Assembly: GCA_036660615.1 (NCBI GenBank) | Contig: JAVXAG010000107.1 | Coordinates: 1 to 6,039 of the forward strand | Reading direction: 5' to 3' | Source of the DNA: JAVXAG01 sp036660615 | GTDB taxonomy: Bacteria > Bacillota > Clostridia > Peptostreptococcales > Anaerovoracaceae | Length of the DNA: 6,039 nt | Shown here: one piece after another, positions 1 through 5,328 of the stretch | Layout: every line of letters starts with the position of its first letter | How positions within the stretch are numbered: position 1 is the first letter of the stretch | The notes under the pieces: model-generated | Seen by the model: the letters and a program-made list of their open reading frames with translations, nothing else | Databases searched by the model: none | Told to the model about the DNA's origin: nothing | Position numbers and translations under genes: made by a program

Positions 1-132
1 CAACTGACTAATATGTTTGTATGTGACATAATCTAGCAATATATGGGCAACAACTGTTGCATTTGCAACAGAATCAACTTGCTTGCGGAAGCATTGACTC
101 GTGAATTTGCCAATTAATCCCTTGAAACCCAT
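1..132 (-). CDS. possible leftward gene, N-terminal part only, cut by the window edge
   Basis: An open frame of 44 codons runs from an ATG at 132 to the window edge without a stop. In-frame stops lie just upstream (TAA directly before the ATG, TGA a little earlier), so the start cannot be much further upstream. The visible protein begins MGFKGLIGKF and continues with a mostly hydrophobic, helix-like stretch around residues 21-44. I do not recognise a family. There is no clear Shine-Dalgarno sequence before the ATG, which weakens the call. A Fur-box-like palindrome about 95 bp upstream, with a possible leftward promoter overlapping it, would fit an iron-regulated gene beginning here. The same strand carries the EetA/EetB-like pair upstream, so read-through from it is also possible. 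The alternative is that this is non-coding DNA that happens to be open. Confidence 0.3.
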   Translation of the reverse strand, partial: MGFKGLIGKFTSQCFRKQVDSVANATVVAHILLDYVTYKHISQL

Positions 133-226
133 TTATATCTGAGATTCTGCTCACTGGCAGGCTATTTTTCTTGATTTCATGAGCAAATTCGACTTTTGGT
201 TTTTTTCGACCCTTAATTACAGCGAT

Positions 227-253
227 AACTGATAATGATTCTCATTATCAGTT
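227..253. promoter_or_regulatory. Fur-box-like operator, perfect 27-bp palindrome
   Basis: Two 12-bp arms, AACTGATAATGA and TCATTATCAGTT, are exact reverse complements around the centre TTC. The core (231-249) differs from the classical 19-bp Fur consensus GATAATGATAATCATTATC only at the two central positions 10 and 11. Fur-family repressors bind such sites with Fe2+. PerR and Zur boxes share part of this pattern, so the exact family member is inferred. No gene starts close by on the plus strand. The nearest candidate target is the possible leftward gene starting at 132. Confidence 0.75.
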
Positions 254-274
254 TCAGTCTATGGATTTTACCAA
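244..274 (-). promoter_or_regulatory. possible leftward promoter overlapping the Fur-like box
   Basis: On the minus strand GATAAT (249 to 244) matches the -10 consensus at five of six positions and lies inside the palindrome. TTGGTA (274 to 269) is a four-of-six -35 match at a long spacing of 19 bp. A repressor bound to the palindrome would block it. The match is modest and the call rests mainly on the overlap with the operator. Confidence 0.3.
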
Positions 275-400
275 TCACCAGACCAAACCAGCCTAGCTTA
301 GTCTAGCCTACGTATTTCCATAAATGCATTATGATTTTGAGGGCATTAGGAATTTCCCCAAAAGAGTCGTGTAATACTGTATGCAAGGAACATAAAAGTG

Positions 401-477
401 AAAAAATCGGGGCATTTATCACGAATTTATGCTCAAAAATGCCCCTGATTTTCAGAAATGAAAAATTAGGGGCATCA
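401..477. repeat. three copies of a GGGGCAT repeat, alternating orientation
   Basis: Copy 1 (403-417, AAAATCGGGGCATTT) and copy 3 (462-475, AAAATTAGGGGCAT) are in direct orientation. Copy 2 (437-452) is inverted between them. Copy 1 pairs with copy 2 over 15 bp with one bulged base and a 19-nt loop. Copy 2 pairs with copy 3 over 14 bp, including one G-U, with a 9-nt loop. The two hairpins share copy 2 and so cannot form together. Confidence 0.7.
403..475 (-). terminator. overlapping terminator hairpins downstream of the EetA/EetB-like pair
   Basis: Read on the minus strand, the first hairpin (475 to 439) has a GC-rich GCCCC/GGGGC core and is followed by four T residues before a G. The second possible hairpin (452 to 403) ends in an A/T-rich stem and another short T run. 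The region begins about 50 nt past the stop codon of the EetB-like gene, a sensible place to end that transcript. Because the second stem competes with the first, it could also act as an attenuator for anything transcribed further left. Confidence 0.55.
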
Positions 478-520
478 TCAGTTGGCAATCAAAAGATAAT
501 GGAAAAAAGACGTGCCAGTG

Positions 521-542
521 AGCAGTTATCTAAATAACTGCT
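521..542 (-). other. perfect hairpin spanning the EetB-like stop codon
   Basis: AGCAGTTAT (521-529) and ATAACTGCT (534-542) form a 9-bp perfect stem with a 4-nt loop, covering the last four sense codons and the TAA stop of the leftward gene. The nearest T run on the transcript side lies about 10 nt beyond the stem (around 508-503), too far for a classical terminator. It may protect the mRNA 3' end. Confidence 0.4.
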
Positions 543-1050
543 TAGGTAGTTTTTGATATATAATATAAGAAACAATTCCGATCATAATGCCACTGATTAT
601 GCCAGAGAACATTAGGACGGGGAAGTATAAAAACATTTTAAAATTTGACACAATGAGGGAGGCGATAATTAGTTGCCCCAAATTGTGAGCTACGCCGCCA
701 GCCATACTGACACCAACCATACTGAAAAGATTTGTTTTTTTCAGAAGCCACATTACAATTAGACTGACGATTCCACCAGAAAGAGAGTACAATGCGCCAA
801 ATAGTCCGTTAAATAGTAGGCCAGAAACAAAGATCCTCACTACGTTGATTGTAAATGCATATTTTATATTCATTTCATATAAGGCAATTATAATTACCAA
901 ATTGGCAATGCCCAACTTTACGCCGGGGATTCCTACGCTGAAAGGAATAATTGCTTCTACATATGAAAAAATAAGAGCGAGAGCTGCAAACATTGCACTG
1001 ACAGCTAGACGCCGAGTTCTAAGACTGTAAGAGTTAGTTTGAGATTGCAT
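526..1050 (-). CDS. Gx transporter family membrane protein (EetB-like; heptaprenyl diphosphate synthase component I family)
   Basis: This 174-residue protein is almost entirely hydrophobic, with about five or six membrane segments after a short basic N-terminus. Family features seen are PGVKLGIANLVII (residues 42-54), a glycine-rich stretch around 80-95, and GGVAHNLGQ (118-126). Databases often label the family heptaprenyl diphosphate synthase subunit I or Gx transporter. In Listeria-type extracellular electron transfer loci the related protein is EetB, thought to help flavin or quinone-related assembly at the membrane. The exact substrate is unknown. I chose the ATG at 1050, preceded by AAGGCGGTGAT, a near-perfect ribosome binding site. 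A GTG at 1059 would add three residues. The start overlaps the end of the upstream EetA-like gene by 17 nt, implying one mRNA and coupled translation. The overlapping hairpins after the stop probably end the transcript. Confidence 0.85.
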   Translation of the reverse strand: MQSQTNSYSLRTRRLAVSAMFAALALIFSYVEAIIPFSVGIPGVKLGIANLVIIIALYEMNIKYAFTINVVRIFVSGLLFNGLFGALYSLSGGIVSLIVMWLLKKTNLFSMVGVSMAGGVAHNLGQLIIASLIVSNFKMFLYFPVLMFSGIISGIMIGIVSYIIYQKLPKQLFR

Positions 1051-1396
1051 CAAAATCACCGCCTTTCCCTTTGATTTCCACCATAACTTTGTTAGGCAGA
1101 CAGACGATACTTTCCGATGTTTTTGTGATTTCAGAATGCTTTACACAAATTTGATTGTGACAATCTGAAAAAGTCATTGAAACTTGACCACCTTTTATGG
1201 TAATCTTATTTATGTGGTTATTTTCGTTTATTGTTATTACTTGGTCTTTTGACAAAGAATAAGAACCATACAGTTTACCGTCGACAGACACTACGGCTTG
1301 AGAACCAGTGACACTTCCGGCGACAGATAAAAAAGATAGCCCAAGACCAGCAAGTATTAAAAATATAAATAAAAAAATATCAGCTTTTTTAATCAT
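1034..1396 (-). CDS. NusG domain II-containing membrane-anchored protein (EetA-like)
   Basis: This 120-residue protein has one N-terminal membrane segment (about residues 7-28) followed by a small domain predicted to lie outside the membrane. The signature is a cysteine pattern, SDCHNQICVKHSEI and then ESIVCLPNKVMVEI, giving C79, C84 and C99, which is typical of stand-alone NusG domain II proteins. Despite the name this is not the transcription factor NusG: the NGN and KOW domains are absent. The family neighbours Gx transporters and ApbE flavin transferases and corresponds to EetA of Listeria extracellular electron transfer loci. Its biochemical role is not settled; the cysteines may serve redox or metal binding. 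The ATG at 1396 follows AAGGAG at good spacing. A start at 1438 would add 14 residues and run into the divergent apbE start. It is the first gene of a pair with the EetB-like gene. Confidence 0.85.
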   Translation of the reverse strand: MIKKADIFLFIFLILAGLGLSFLSVAGSVTGSQAVVSVDGKLYGSYSLSKDQVITINENNHINKITIKGGQVSMTFSDCHNQICVKHSEITKTSESIVCLPNKVMVEIKGKGGDFDAISN

Positions 1397-1425
1397 AAGA
1401 AGCTCCTTAAAAATTAGAGGTATAT

Positions 1426-2445
1426 ATGAAAAAAACAAAAAAATTAATTTCCGCTTTCTCGTTAATTGCTCTGCTTATTATAACACAAACAGGGTGCGGA
1501 AAGGTAGACCCTGTAGAAAAAACTAGCTATTATCTTGATACCATTTGCAAGATAACAATATATAATATGGAAAATATGACAGAGGAAAATGCAAAAGCCG
1601 TAATAGACAAAGGCTTTAAAGTTTGTAGTCAATACGAAAATTTATTGAGCAAAACCAAAGAAGGTTCGGATATCTATAGAATAAATCGCGCTAATGGACA
1701 ACCTACAAAAGTTGACAGCAAGACAATAGAAGTGATAGAAGCAGGAATCCATTACGGAGAAGTTTCTAAGGGAAAGTTTGATATTACAATAGGCAAAGCA
1801 ACAGACCTTTGGGATTTTCATAGCGAAACACCAAAAGTTCCGACAGAAAAAGCTTTAGCTGATGCCATAGCAGGGGTTGATTACAAGCAAATCAAAATAA
1901 AAGGAAATACAGTAACTATGGACAATCCAAATGGCGAAATCGACTTAGGCGGAATTGCCAAGGGATATATTGCAGATAGAGTATCTGAGAAGCTAAAAAA
2001 AGAGGGCGTTACAAATGCCATTATTGACTTAGGCGGAAACATTGTAGCCATAGGTGGCAAAGATGAAAGCACCGATTTTAATATTGGCATAGAACGGCCG
2101 TATACAGATAGATCAGAAATAATCGGAATGGTTCCATTGACGGACAAAACTATTGTAACATCAGGAGTATACGAAAGATGCTTTACAGTAAATGGAAAAA
2201 CCTATCATCATATTTTGGACGTAAAAACAGGCTACCCAGTCAAAAGCGACGTGGAGGCTGTTACCATTGTGGCACAAATTGGTCAGTCAGTAGATTGCGA
2301 TGGGCTTAGCACAACTTGTTTGATGCTTGGCGTTGAAAAAGGCAAAAAACTCATTGAGAGTTTGGACGGTGTTGAGGCATTGTTCATAGACAAAGACGAC
2401 AATATCACGTACACAAAAGGGATGAAATTTTTACCGTCGAACTAA
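1426..2445 (+). CDS. apbE: FAD:protein FMN transferase, predicted lipoprotein (ApbE/FmnB family)
   Basis: ApbE enzymes use FAD and Mg2+ to attach FMN covalently to a Ser or Thr of target proteins outside the membrane, such as RnfG/NqrC or PplA-type carriers. The 339-residue length is typical. Residues 1-23 form a signal sequence (basic KKTKK, then a hydrophobic core) ending at C24, a probable lipidation site, although Gln at -3 is unusual for a lipobox. Conserved blocks follow in order: FDITIGKATDLWDF (118-131), DLGGIAKGYIADR (173-185), AIIDLGGNIVAIG (198-210), TSGVYER (245-251), HHILDVKTGYP (261-271) and DCDGLSTTCLMLG (290-302), the last carrying the metal-binding Asp and Thr positions. AGAGG lies 5 nt before the ATG. 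The gene diverges from the EetA/EetB-like pair, pointing to flavin-based electron transfer. No flavinylation target is visible here. I found no convincing promoter of its own; it must overlap the AT-rich start of the EetA-like gene. Confidence 0.93.
   Translation: MKKTKKLISAFSLIALLIITQTGCGKVDPVEKTSYYLDTICKITIYNMENMTEENAKAVIDKGFKVCSQYENLLSKTKEGSDIYRINRANGQPTKVDSKTIEVIEAGIHYGEVSKGKFDITIGKATDLWDFHSETPKVPTEKALADAIAGVDYKQIKIKGNTVTMDNPNGEIDLGGIAKGYIADRVSEKLKKEGVTNAIIDLGGNIVAIGGKDESTDFNIGIERPYTDRSEIIGMVPLTDKTIVTSGVYERCFTVNGKTYHHILDVKTGYPVKSDVEAVTIVAQIGQSVDCDGLSTTCLMLGVEKGKKLIESLDGVEALFIDKDDNITYTKGMKFLPSN
1477..1485 (-). promoter_or_regulatory. extended -10 promoter for the EetA/EetB-like pair, inside apbE
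   Basis: On the minus strand TGTTATAAT is a perfect extended -10 element (TGnTATAAT), about 80 bp upstream of the EetA-like start. No good -35 is visible at 17 bp, as is common for extended -10 promoters. It lies inside the signal-peptide codons of the divergent apbE gene, so the predicted leader of about 70 nt is antisense to the apbE 5' end. Confidence 0.5.
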
Positions 2446-2499
2446 TCAGTAGCCGGAACAATCGGCAACCGGATAACATGTAAAATATTTTAAAGAATT

Positions 2500-2505
2500 T
2501 ATAAT
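2500..2505 (+). promoter_or_regulatory. -10 box for the nicotinamidase-like gene
   Basis: A perfect TATAAT lies 26 bp before the start codon, within an AT-rich 86-bp gap after apbE. No good -35 hexamer is present at 16-18 bp, so strength and activator need are uncertain. It implies that the downstream gene can be transcribed apart from apbE, and no convincing terminator separates the two. Confidence 0.4.
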
Positions 2506-2531
2506 AGTAGAAATAAGAGGAGATTAAAAAA

Positions 2532-3059
2532 ATGAAAAAACTTTTAATTGTAGTAGACTTTCAGAATGACTTTGTAGATGGCACATTAGGGTTCCCCAAA
2601 GCGGAAGAACTAGAAAAACCTATAAAAGAAAAAATCCAAGGATATAGGGCAAATGGCGATCAAGTTGCGTTTACATTTGACACACATCAGGAGGATTATT
2701 TAAAAACACAAGAAGGCGAAAACCTTCCAGTAGAGCATTGCGTAGAAGGAACACATGGTTGGCAGCTTTATGGGGAAATCAAAAACGAAATCAAGGAAAC
2801 AGACAAGTGTTTCTTTAAGCCTGGGTTTGGCTCATTGGAATTGGCAGATTATCTAAGAGAAAAAACTGGTGAATATAGCAGTATCGAACTAGTCGGATTA
2901 GTATCAAACATCTGCATTATTTCAGCAGCAGTTATGGCAAAGACAGCACTTCCAGAAGTTCCAATTATTGTAGACTCAAGTTGCACCGCCAGTTTTGATG
3001 AGCAATTAAATAATGCAGCCCTAGACGTAATGCGAGGACTGCAAATAAAAGTAATATAA
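2532..3059 (+). CDS. nicotinamidase-like cysteine hydrolase (isochorismatase superfamily)
   Basis: This is a cytoplasmic hydrolase of the isochorismatase-like fold, 175 residues. The catalytic triad is visible: D9 in IVVDFQNDF, K96 in FFKPGFGS, and C128 in GLVSNICI. The nicotinamidase branch is favoured by the metal-site residues D50 and H52 in FDTHQEDYLKT and H69 in PVEHCVEGTHGW. These match the Asp-His-His set that PncA enzymes use to hold a divalent metal. The likely reaction is nicotinamide to nicotinate plus ammonia, in NAD salvage; another amide hydrolase activity remains possible. The start follows AGAGGAG with 8 nt spacing. The gene has its own -10 box, and a hairpin terminator lies just beyond its stop, inside the convergent gene. 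It is somewhat shorter than many PncA proteins, mainly through compact loops. Confidence 0.88.
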   Translation: MKKLLIVVDFQNDFVDGTLGFPKAEELEKPIKEKIQGYRANGDQVAFTFDTHQEDYLKTQEGENLPVEHCVEGTHGWQLYGEIKNEIKETDKCFFKPGFGSLELADYLREKTGEYSSIELVGLVSNICIISAAVMAKTALPEVPIIVDSSCTASFDEQLNNAALDVMRGLQIKVI

Positions 3060-3061
3060 AG

Positions 3062-3721
3062 TTATTTGATAAAAGTGTAAATATCTTCAAGAGCCTTCTT
3101 ACGAGGGCTTTTTTGATTGTCCAAAGGAATGCCCATAGACATCATTGCCACCATAAAGAAACCTTCCTTTTCAAAGCCGATTTCATTTTTTAGAAGTTCC
3201 TCAATCTCAGCGGCCGCATAGTTTGCACTAGTTAACCAGCAAGTTCCATACCCTTTGTCAATTGCTTTTAATGTAAAGTTTTCAAGAGCAGCACCGACAC
3301 TTTGCATACCAGGGTTTCTGTGGTTTAAAAGGTCATCTAGTATTTCTGGTGCAGCATTTATCAAATCATATTCGTTGTAGCCAGATGGCTTATAAATCGT
3401 ACTAAAAACTACGGTTAAAACAGGTGCATTAGTAAAGAAAAGAGTAAAGTTTTTAAAGAACTTTCTAAAACGTAACGCCTTTTCTTCGTCAACCTTAGCC
3501 ATTTGGTCAGAGATTTTTTCATTCTTTTTATCTATAACATCAGCAATTTTGCCGATTAGCTGTCTGTTTTTAATAGCGATAAAGTGCCAGTTTTGAATGT
3601 TTTTACCGGATGGTGCTAGCCCAGCAGCTCTTACAATTTCTTCAATGTCAGCTTCGGGAATGTCACCCTCCTTATATTTTCTGATACTTTGTCTTTTCTC
3701 TAATATATCTTGTAATTCCAT
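3062..3721 (-). CDS. nitroreductase family FMN-dependent oxidoreductase
   Basis: These are FMN-containing cytoplasmic enzymes that reduce nitro compounds, quinones or other acceptors with NAD(P)H; the natural substrate cannot be told from sequence. In the 219-residue protein the FMN-binding motifs are RQSIRKY (10-16), APSGKNIQNWHF (36-47), GMQSVGAALENF (138-149) and GYGTCWLT (157-164). The C-terminal KSPRKKALEDIY is the usual family ending. GGAGG lies 6 nt before the ATG at 3721, a better spacing than the adjacent ATG at 3724, which would add one Met. The gene converges on the nicotinamidase-like gene with 2 bp between stops. Upstream lies a 119-bp gap with a possible extended -10 (TGTTATCAT on the minus strand, near 3801-3809) but no good -35. 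I see no terminator of its own. Confidence 0.92.
   Translation of the reverse strand: MELQDILEKRQSIRKYKEGDIPEADIEEIVRAAGLAPSGKNIQNWHFIAIKNRQLIGKIADVIDKKNEKISDQMAKVDEEKALRFRKFFKNFTLFFTNAPVLTVVFSTIYKPSGYNEYDLINAAPEILDDLLNHRNPGMQSVGAALENFTLKAIDKGYGTCWLTSANYAAAEIEELLKNEIGFEKEGFFMVAMMSMGIPLDNQKSPRKKALEDIYTFIK
3092..3114 (+). terminator. terminator of the nicotinamidase-like gene, inside the convergent nitroreductase gene
   Basis: AGCCTTC and GAGGGCT form a 7-bp stem with one G-U pair and a TTAC tetraloop, followed directly by six T residues (3109-3114; the first T also closes the stem). It starts 33 bp past the hydrolase stop codon. On the opposite strand the same bases encode the conserved C-terminal segment KSPRKKALE of the nitroreductase. 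Confidence 0.8.
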
Positions 3722-3840
3722 CATATACCTCCATGCATGGCTTCGTGCCAGATTTATTCCCAGCTAAGAGAAAAATGAATTTTCCCTTGCGGTTCCTCTT
3801 ATGATAACATTTTAACATTTAATGCACCCTGTGGCAATGG

Positions 3841-5226
3841 TTACTTAACCCACAAGTCAATTAGGCCTTCAATTGATGGCGCAATGTCGCTTAGTGGGAC
3901 TTGATTATAGTAAAAAATCAAGGCAGTTGAATCCCGATTAGTAAGACTGGCAACAGGCATCACTTGTAGACCAAGACTCTTTGCGTCATCACAAAGAACA
4001 TTTGCGTCCTTTTTGGATTTGACCTTCAAAATCATATTGATTCCAGAAGTGGTATTTGTAGGTTCAACAAAGCCCTTGCCGTAAGTGGAAAAAGCGTTTA
4101 TTGCAGTCTGAAGCTTTTGAGAATATAAGTTTCTCAGTTTTTTGATATTTGTATAATAATAACCTTCTTCCATAAAAAGCGCCAAGGTAAGTTGCTCAAT
4201 TTTGGAGCAAGTTTGAGTATAATCACTTTTTATTGAAGCAAATATTTCAGCCATATTGTGTGGCAGAACCATGTAACTGATTTTGATTGCTGGGAACAAA
4301 GTCGACGAAAAAGAGCCTAAATAGACTACATTTGCTTTACGATCAAGACCTTGCAGTGCAGGAACAGGCTTGCCAAAATATCTAAGTTCGCTGTCATAAT
4401 CGTCCTCCAAAATAATGCTGTTGTTTTGCTCAGCCCAGTCCAAAAGATTGTAACGCTTTCCGATGGGCATTACAGAGCCAGTTGGAAATTGGTTTGATGG
4501 GCTCACATAGACGGCAGAAGGAATATTAGTAGGCAGTTTTTCGATGGCGATGCCGTCGGCACTTACTGGGATTTTGGTTAGGACAAAGCCATGATCCCTA
4601 AAAATGTTTTGAACAGGAAGATATCCAGGATCTTCTGTGTCAACATGGTTAATATTCATCTTGCGCAAAATTCGTGCAAGGTGACTTGTAAGCTGTTGAG
4701 TTCCGGCGCCGATAACCACTTGTTCGGGAGTGCAGATTACACCGCGAGAAGCATATACATATTTGGAAATTTCGAAACGCAATGCACCCTCGCCCTGAGG
4801 ATCACTCTCAAATAATAAAAGGTGGGAATACTCGTTTATGACTTTGGCCATGGTCTTTTTCCATTTATTAAAGTCAAAGCAACTCAAATCACATTTGTAG
4901 GGATAATCTTCAAAAGTGTAGGTGGAAAAATCCAAACCATCAGCAAGGATAACTCCGTCTTTTCCTTGAGACGAGGTGGAGATTGAGGCAACATAAAAAC
5001 CAGATTGTGGCTTGCTTATAATATAGCCCTCAACCAAAAGTTGATTGTATGCCAGTTCAGTAGTGGTAATGCTGATGTTCAAAGATTTGGAAAGGAGCCT
5101 TAAAGACGGCAACTTTTCACCAGTGACCATATTGCCAGAAAGAACCTCCATTTTTATGTAGTCATATAACTGTATATACAAAGGTTTTCTGGAATTGGTA
5201 TCAAATTGTACTATAATAGGTTTCAT
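3841..5226 (-). CDS. MocR-type transcriptional regulator (GntR HTH plus aminotransferase-like domain), PLP lysine replaced
   Basis: The 461-residue protein has the MocR layout: a winged-helix GntR domain (about 14-79, KPLYIQLYDYIKMEV to GFYVA), a linker, and a fold-type I aminotransferase domain (about 115-461) that normally binds PLP. Family motifs kept are SPSNQFPTG (242-250) and EDDYDSELRYF (274-284), with the Asp that contacts the PLP ring nitrogen. The Schiff-base lysine, normally GTFSK, is missing: the segment reads YLGSFSSTLFPAIKISY, with Ser308 (codon 4305-4303) in its place. His of the usual PSHQFP is Asn. Effector sensing may thus differ from PdxR or GabR. I chose the start at 5226 because GGGGGA precedes it and TTGACT-N17-TATAAT lies between it and the alternative ATG at 5328. 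It diverges from an ECF S component, its probable target, and is likely self-regulated. Confidence 0.92.
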   Translation of the reverse strand: MKPIIVQFDTNSRKPLYIQLYDYIKMEVLSGNMVTGEKLPSLRLLSKSLNISITTTELAYNQLLVEGYIISKPQSGFYVASISTSSQGKDGVILADGLDFSTYTFEDYPYKCDLSCFDFNKWKKTMAKVINEYSHLLLFESDPQGEGALRFEISKYVYASRGVICTPEQVVIGAGTQQLTSHLARILRKMNINHVDTEDPGYLPVQNIFRDHGFVLTKIPVSADGIAIEKLPTNIPSAVYVSPSNQFPTGSVMPIGKRYNLLDWAEQNNSIILEDDYDSELRYFGKPVPALQGLDRKANVVYLGSFSSTLFPAIKISYMVLPHNMAEIFASIKSDYTQTCSKIEQLTLALFMEEGYYYTNIKKLRNLYSQKLQTAINAFSTYGKGFVEPTNTTSGINMILKVKSKKDANVLCDDAKSLGLQVMPVASLTNRDSTALIFYYNQVPLSDIAPSIEGLIDLWVK

Positions 5227-5275
5227 ATGGTAAAATCCCCCTAACTGTATTCTAAAAACTAAAAAATATTGCATA

Positions 5276-5304
5276 TTTTCATATGAACACTTTAATGATA
5301 TTAT
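5276..5304 (+). promoter_or_regulatory. probable promoter of the ECF S component, overlapping the regulator's -10
   Basis: TTTTCA (5276-5281) and TATTAT (5299-5304) have 17 bp between them, four and five matches to consensus. The -10 shares five bases with the -10 of the divergent regulator. The palindrome TTCATATGAA (5278-5287) covers the -35 side, and TTTCATATG occurs again at 5221-5229. TAACTGTAT is repeated at 5167-5175 and 5242-5250. Any of these could be regulator sites; none is proven. Confidence 0.45.
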
Positions 5305-5328
5305 ATTACTAAATAGAGAATCAGTCAA
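5300..5328 (-). promoter_or_regulatory. promoter of the MocR-type regulator
   Basis: On the minus strand TTGACT (5328 to 5323) and TATAAT (5305 to 5300) are separated by exactly 17 bp, the best promoter match in the window. The predicted transcript starts near 5293 with a leader of about 65 nt. This rules against translation from the upstream ATG at 5328, which would lie in the -35 box. Confidence 0.8.

Larger units (their letters stand above)
133..525. other. 393-bp stretch without a convincing gene
   Basis: This stretch separates the EetB-like gene from the possible leftward gene at the edge. Short frames exist on both strands, but they cross the hairpin repeats, lack ribosome binding sites and resemble no family I know. 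What it does hold is regulatory-looking sequence: a perfect palindrome matching the Fur consensus (227-253), a three-copy repeat with overlapping hairpins (403-475), and a 13-nt inverted repeat marking both ends (147-159 and 513-525). A small RNA cannot be excluded. Confidence 0.6.
147..525. repeat. 13-nt inverted repeat bounding the intergenic region
   Basis: CTGCTCACTGGCA at 147-159 returns as its exact reverse complement at 513-525. On the same reading strand both copies continue into a T-rich run after a few unmatched bases. The 379-bp interval covers nearly the whole non-coding region. No clear target-site duplication flanks it and there is no transposase, so a mobile element is only one possible reading. 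Confidence 0.4.

Noticed and set aside
47..70. GCAACA / TGTTGC / TGCAACA symmetric words resembling an operator
   Set aside because: If the leftward frame is real, they arise from repeated Val-Ala-Asn-Ala-Thr-Val codons. They lie downstream of its start and have no promoter nearby.
331..537. 68-codon plus-strand open frame
   Set aside because: It runs through the hairpin repeats and into the EetB-like stop hairpin, has no ribosome binding site, and resembles no family. The minus-strand frame at 303-488 fails for the same reasons.
1034..1396. Transcription factor NusG
   Set aside because: Only the domain II-like fold is present, behind a membrane segment; the NGN and KOW domains are missing.
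1397..1438. Start of the EetA-like gene at 1438
   Set aside because: It has no good ribosome binding site and overlaps the apbE start. The ATG at 1396 has a clear AAGGAG.
2452..2477. Three CGG triplets spaced 7-9 bp apart after apbE, possible terminator or operator
   Set aside because: The best stem is 4 bp (GCCG/CGGC) with no T run, and the spacing is irregular.
3731..3740. CCATGCATGG palindrome upstream of the nitroreductase gene
   Set aside because: Short, lies within the probable leader, and has no second copy or matching known operator.
5227..5328. N-terminal extension of the MocR regulator from the ATG at 5328
   Set aside because: The extra 34 residues match nothing in the family and would have to be translated from DNA holding the gene's own -35 and -10 boxes.
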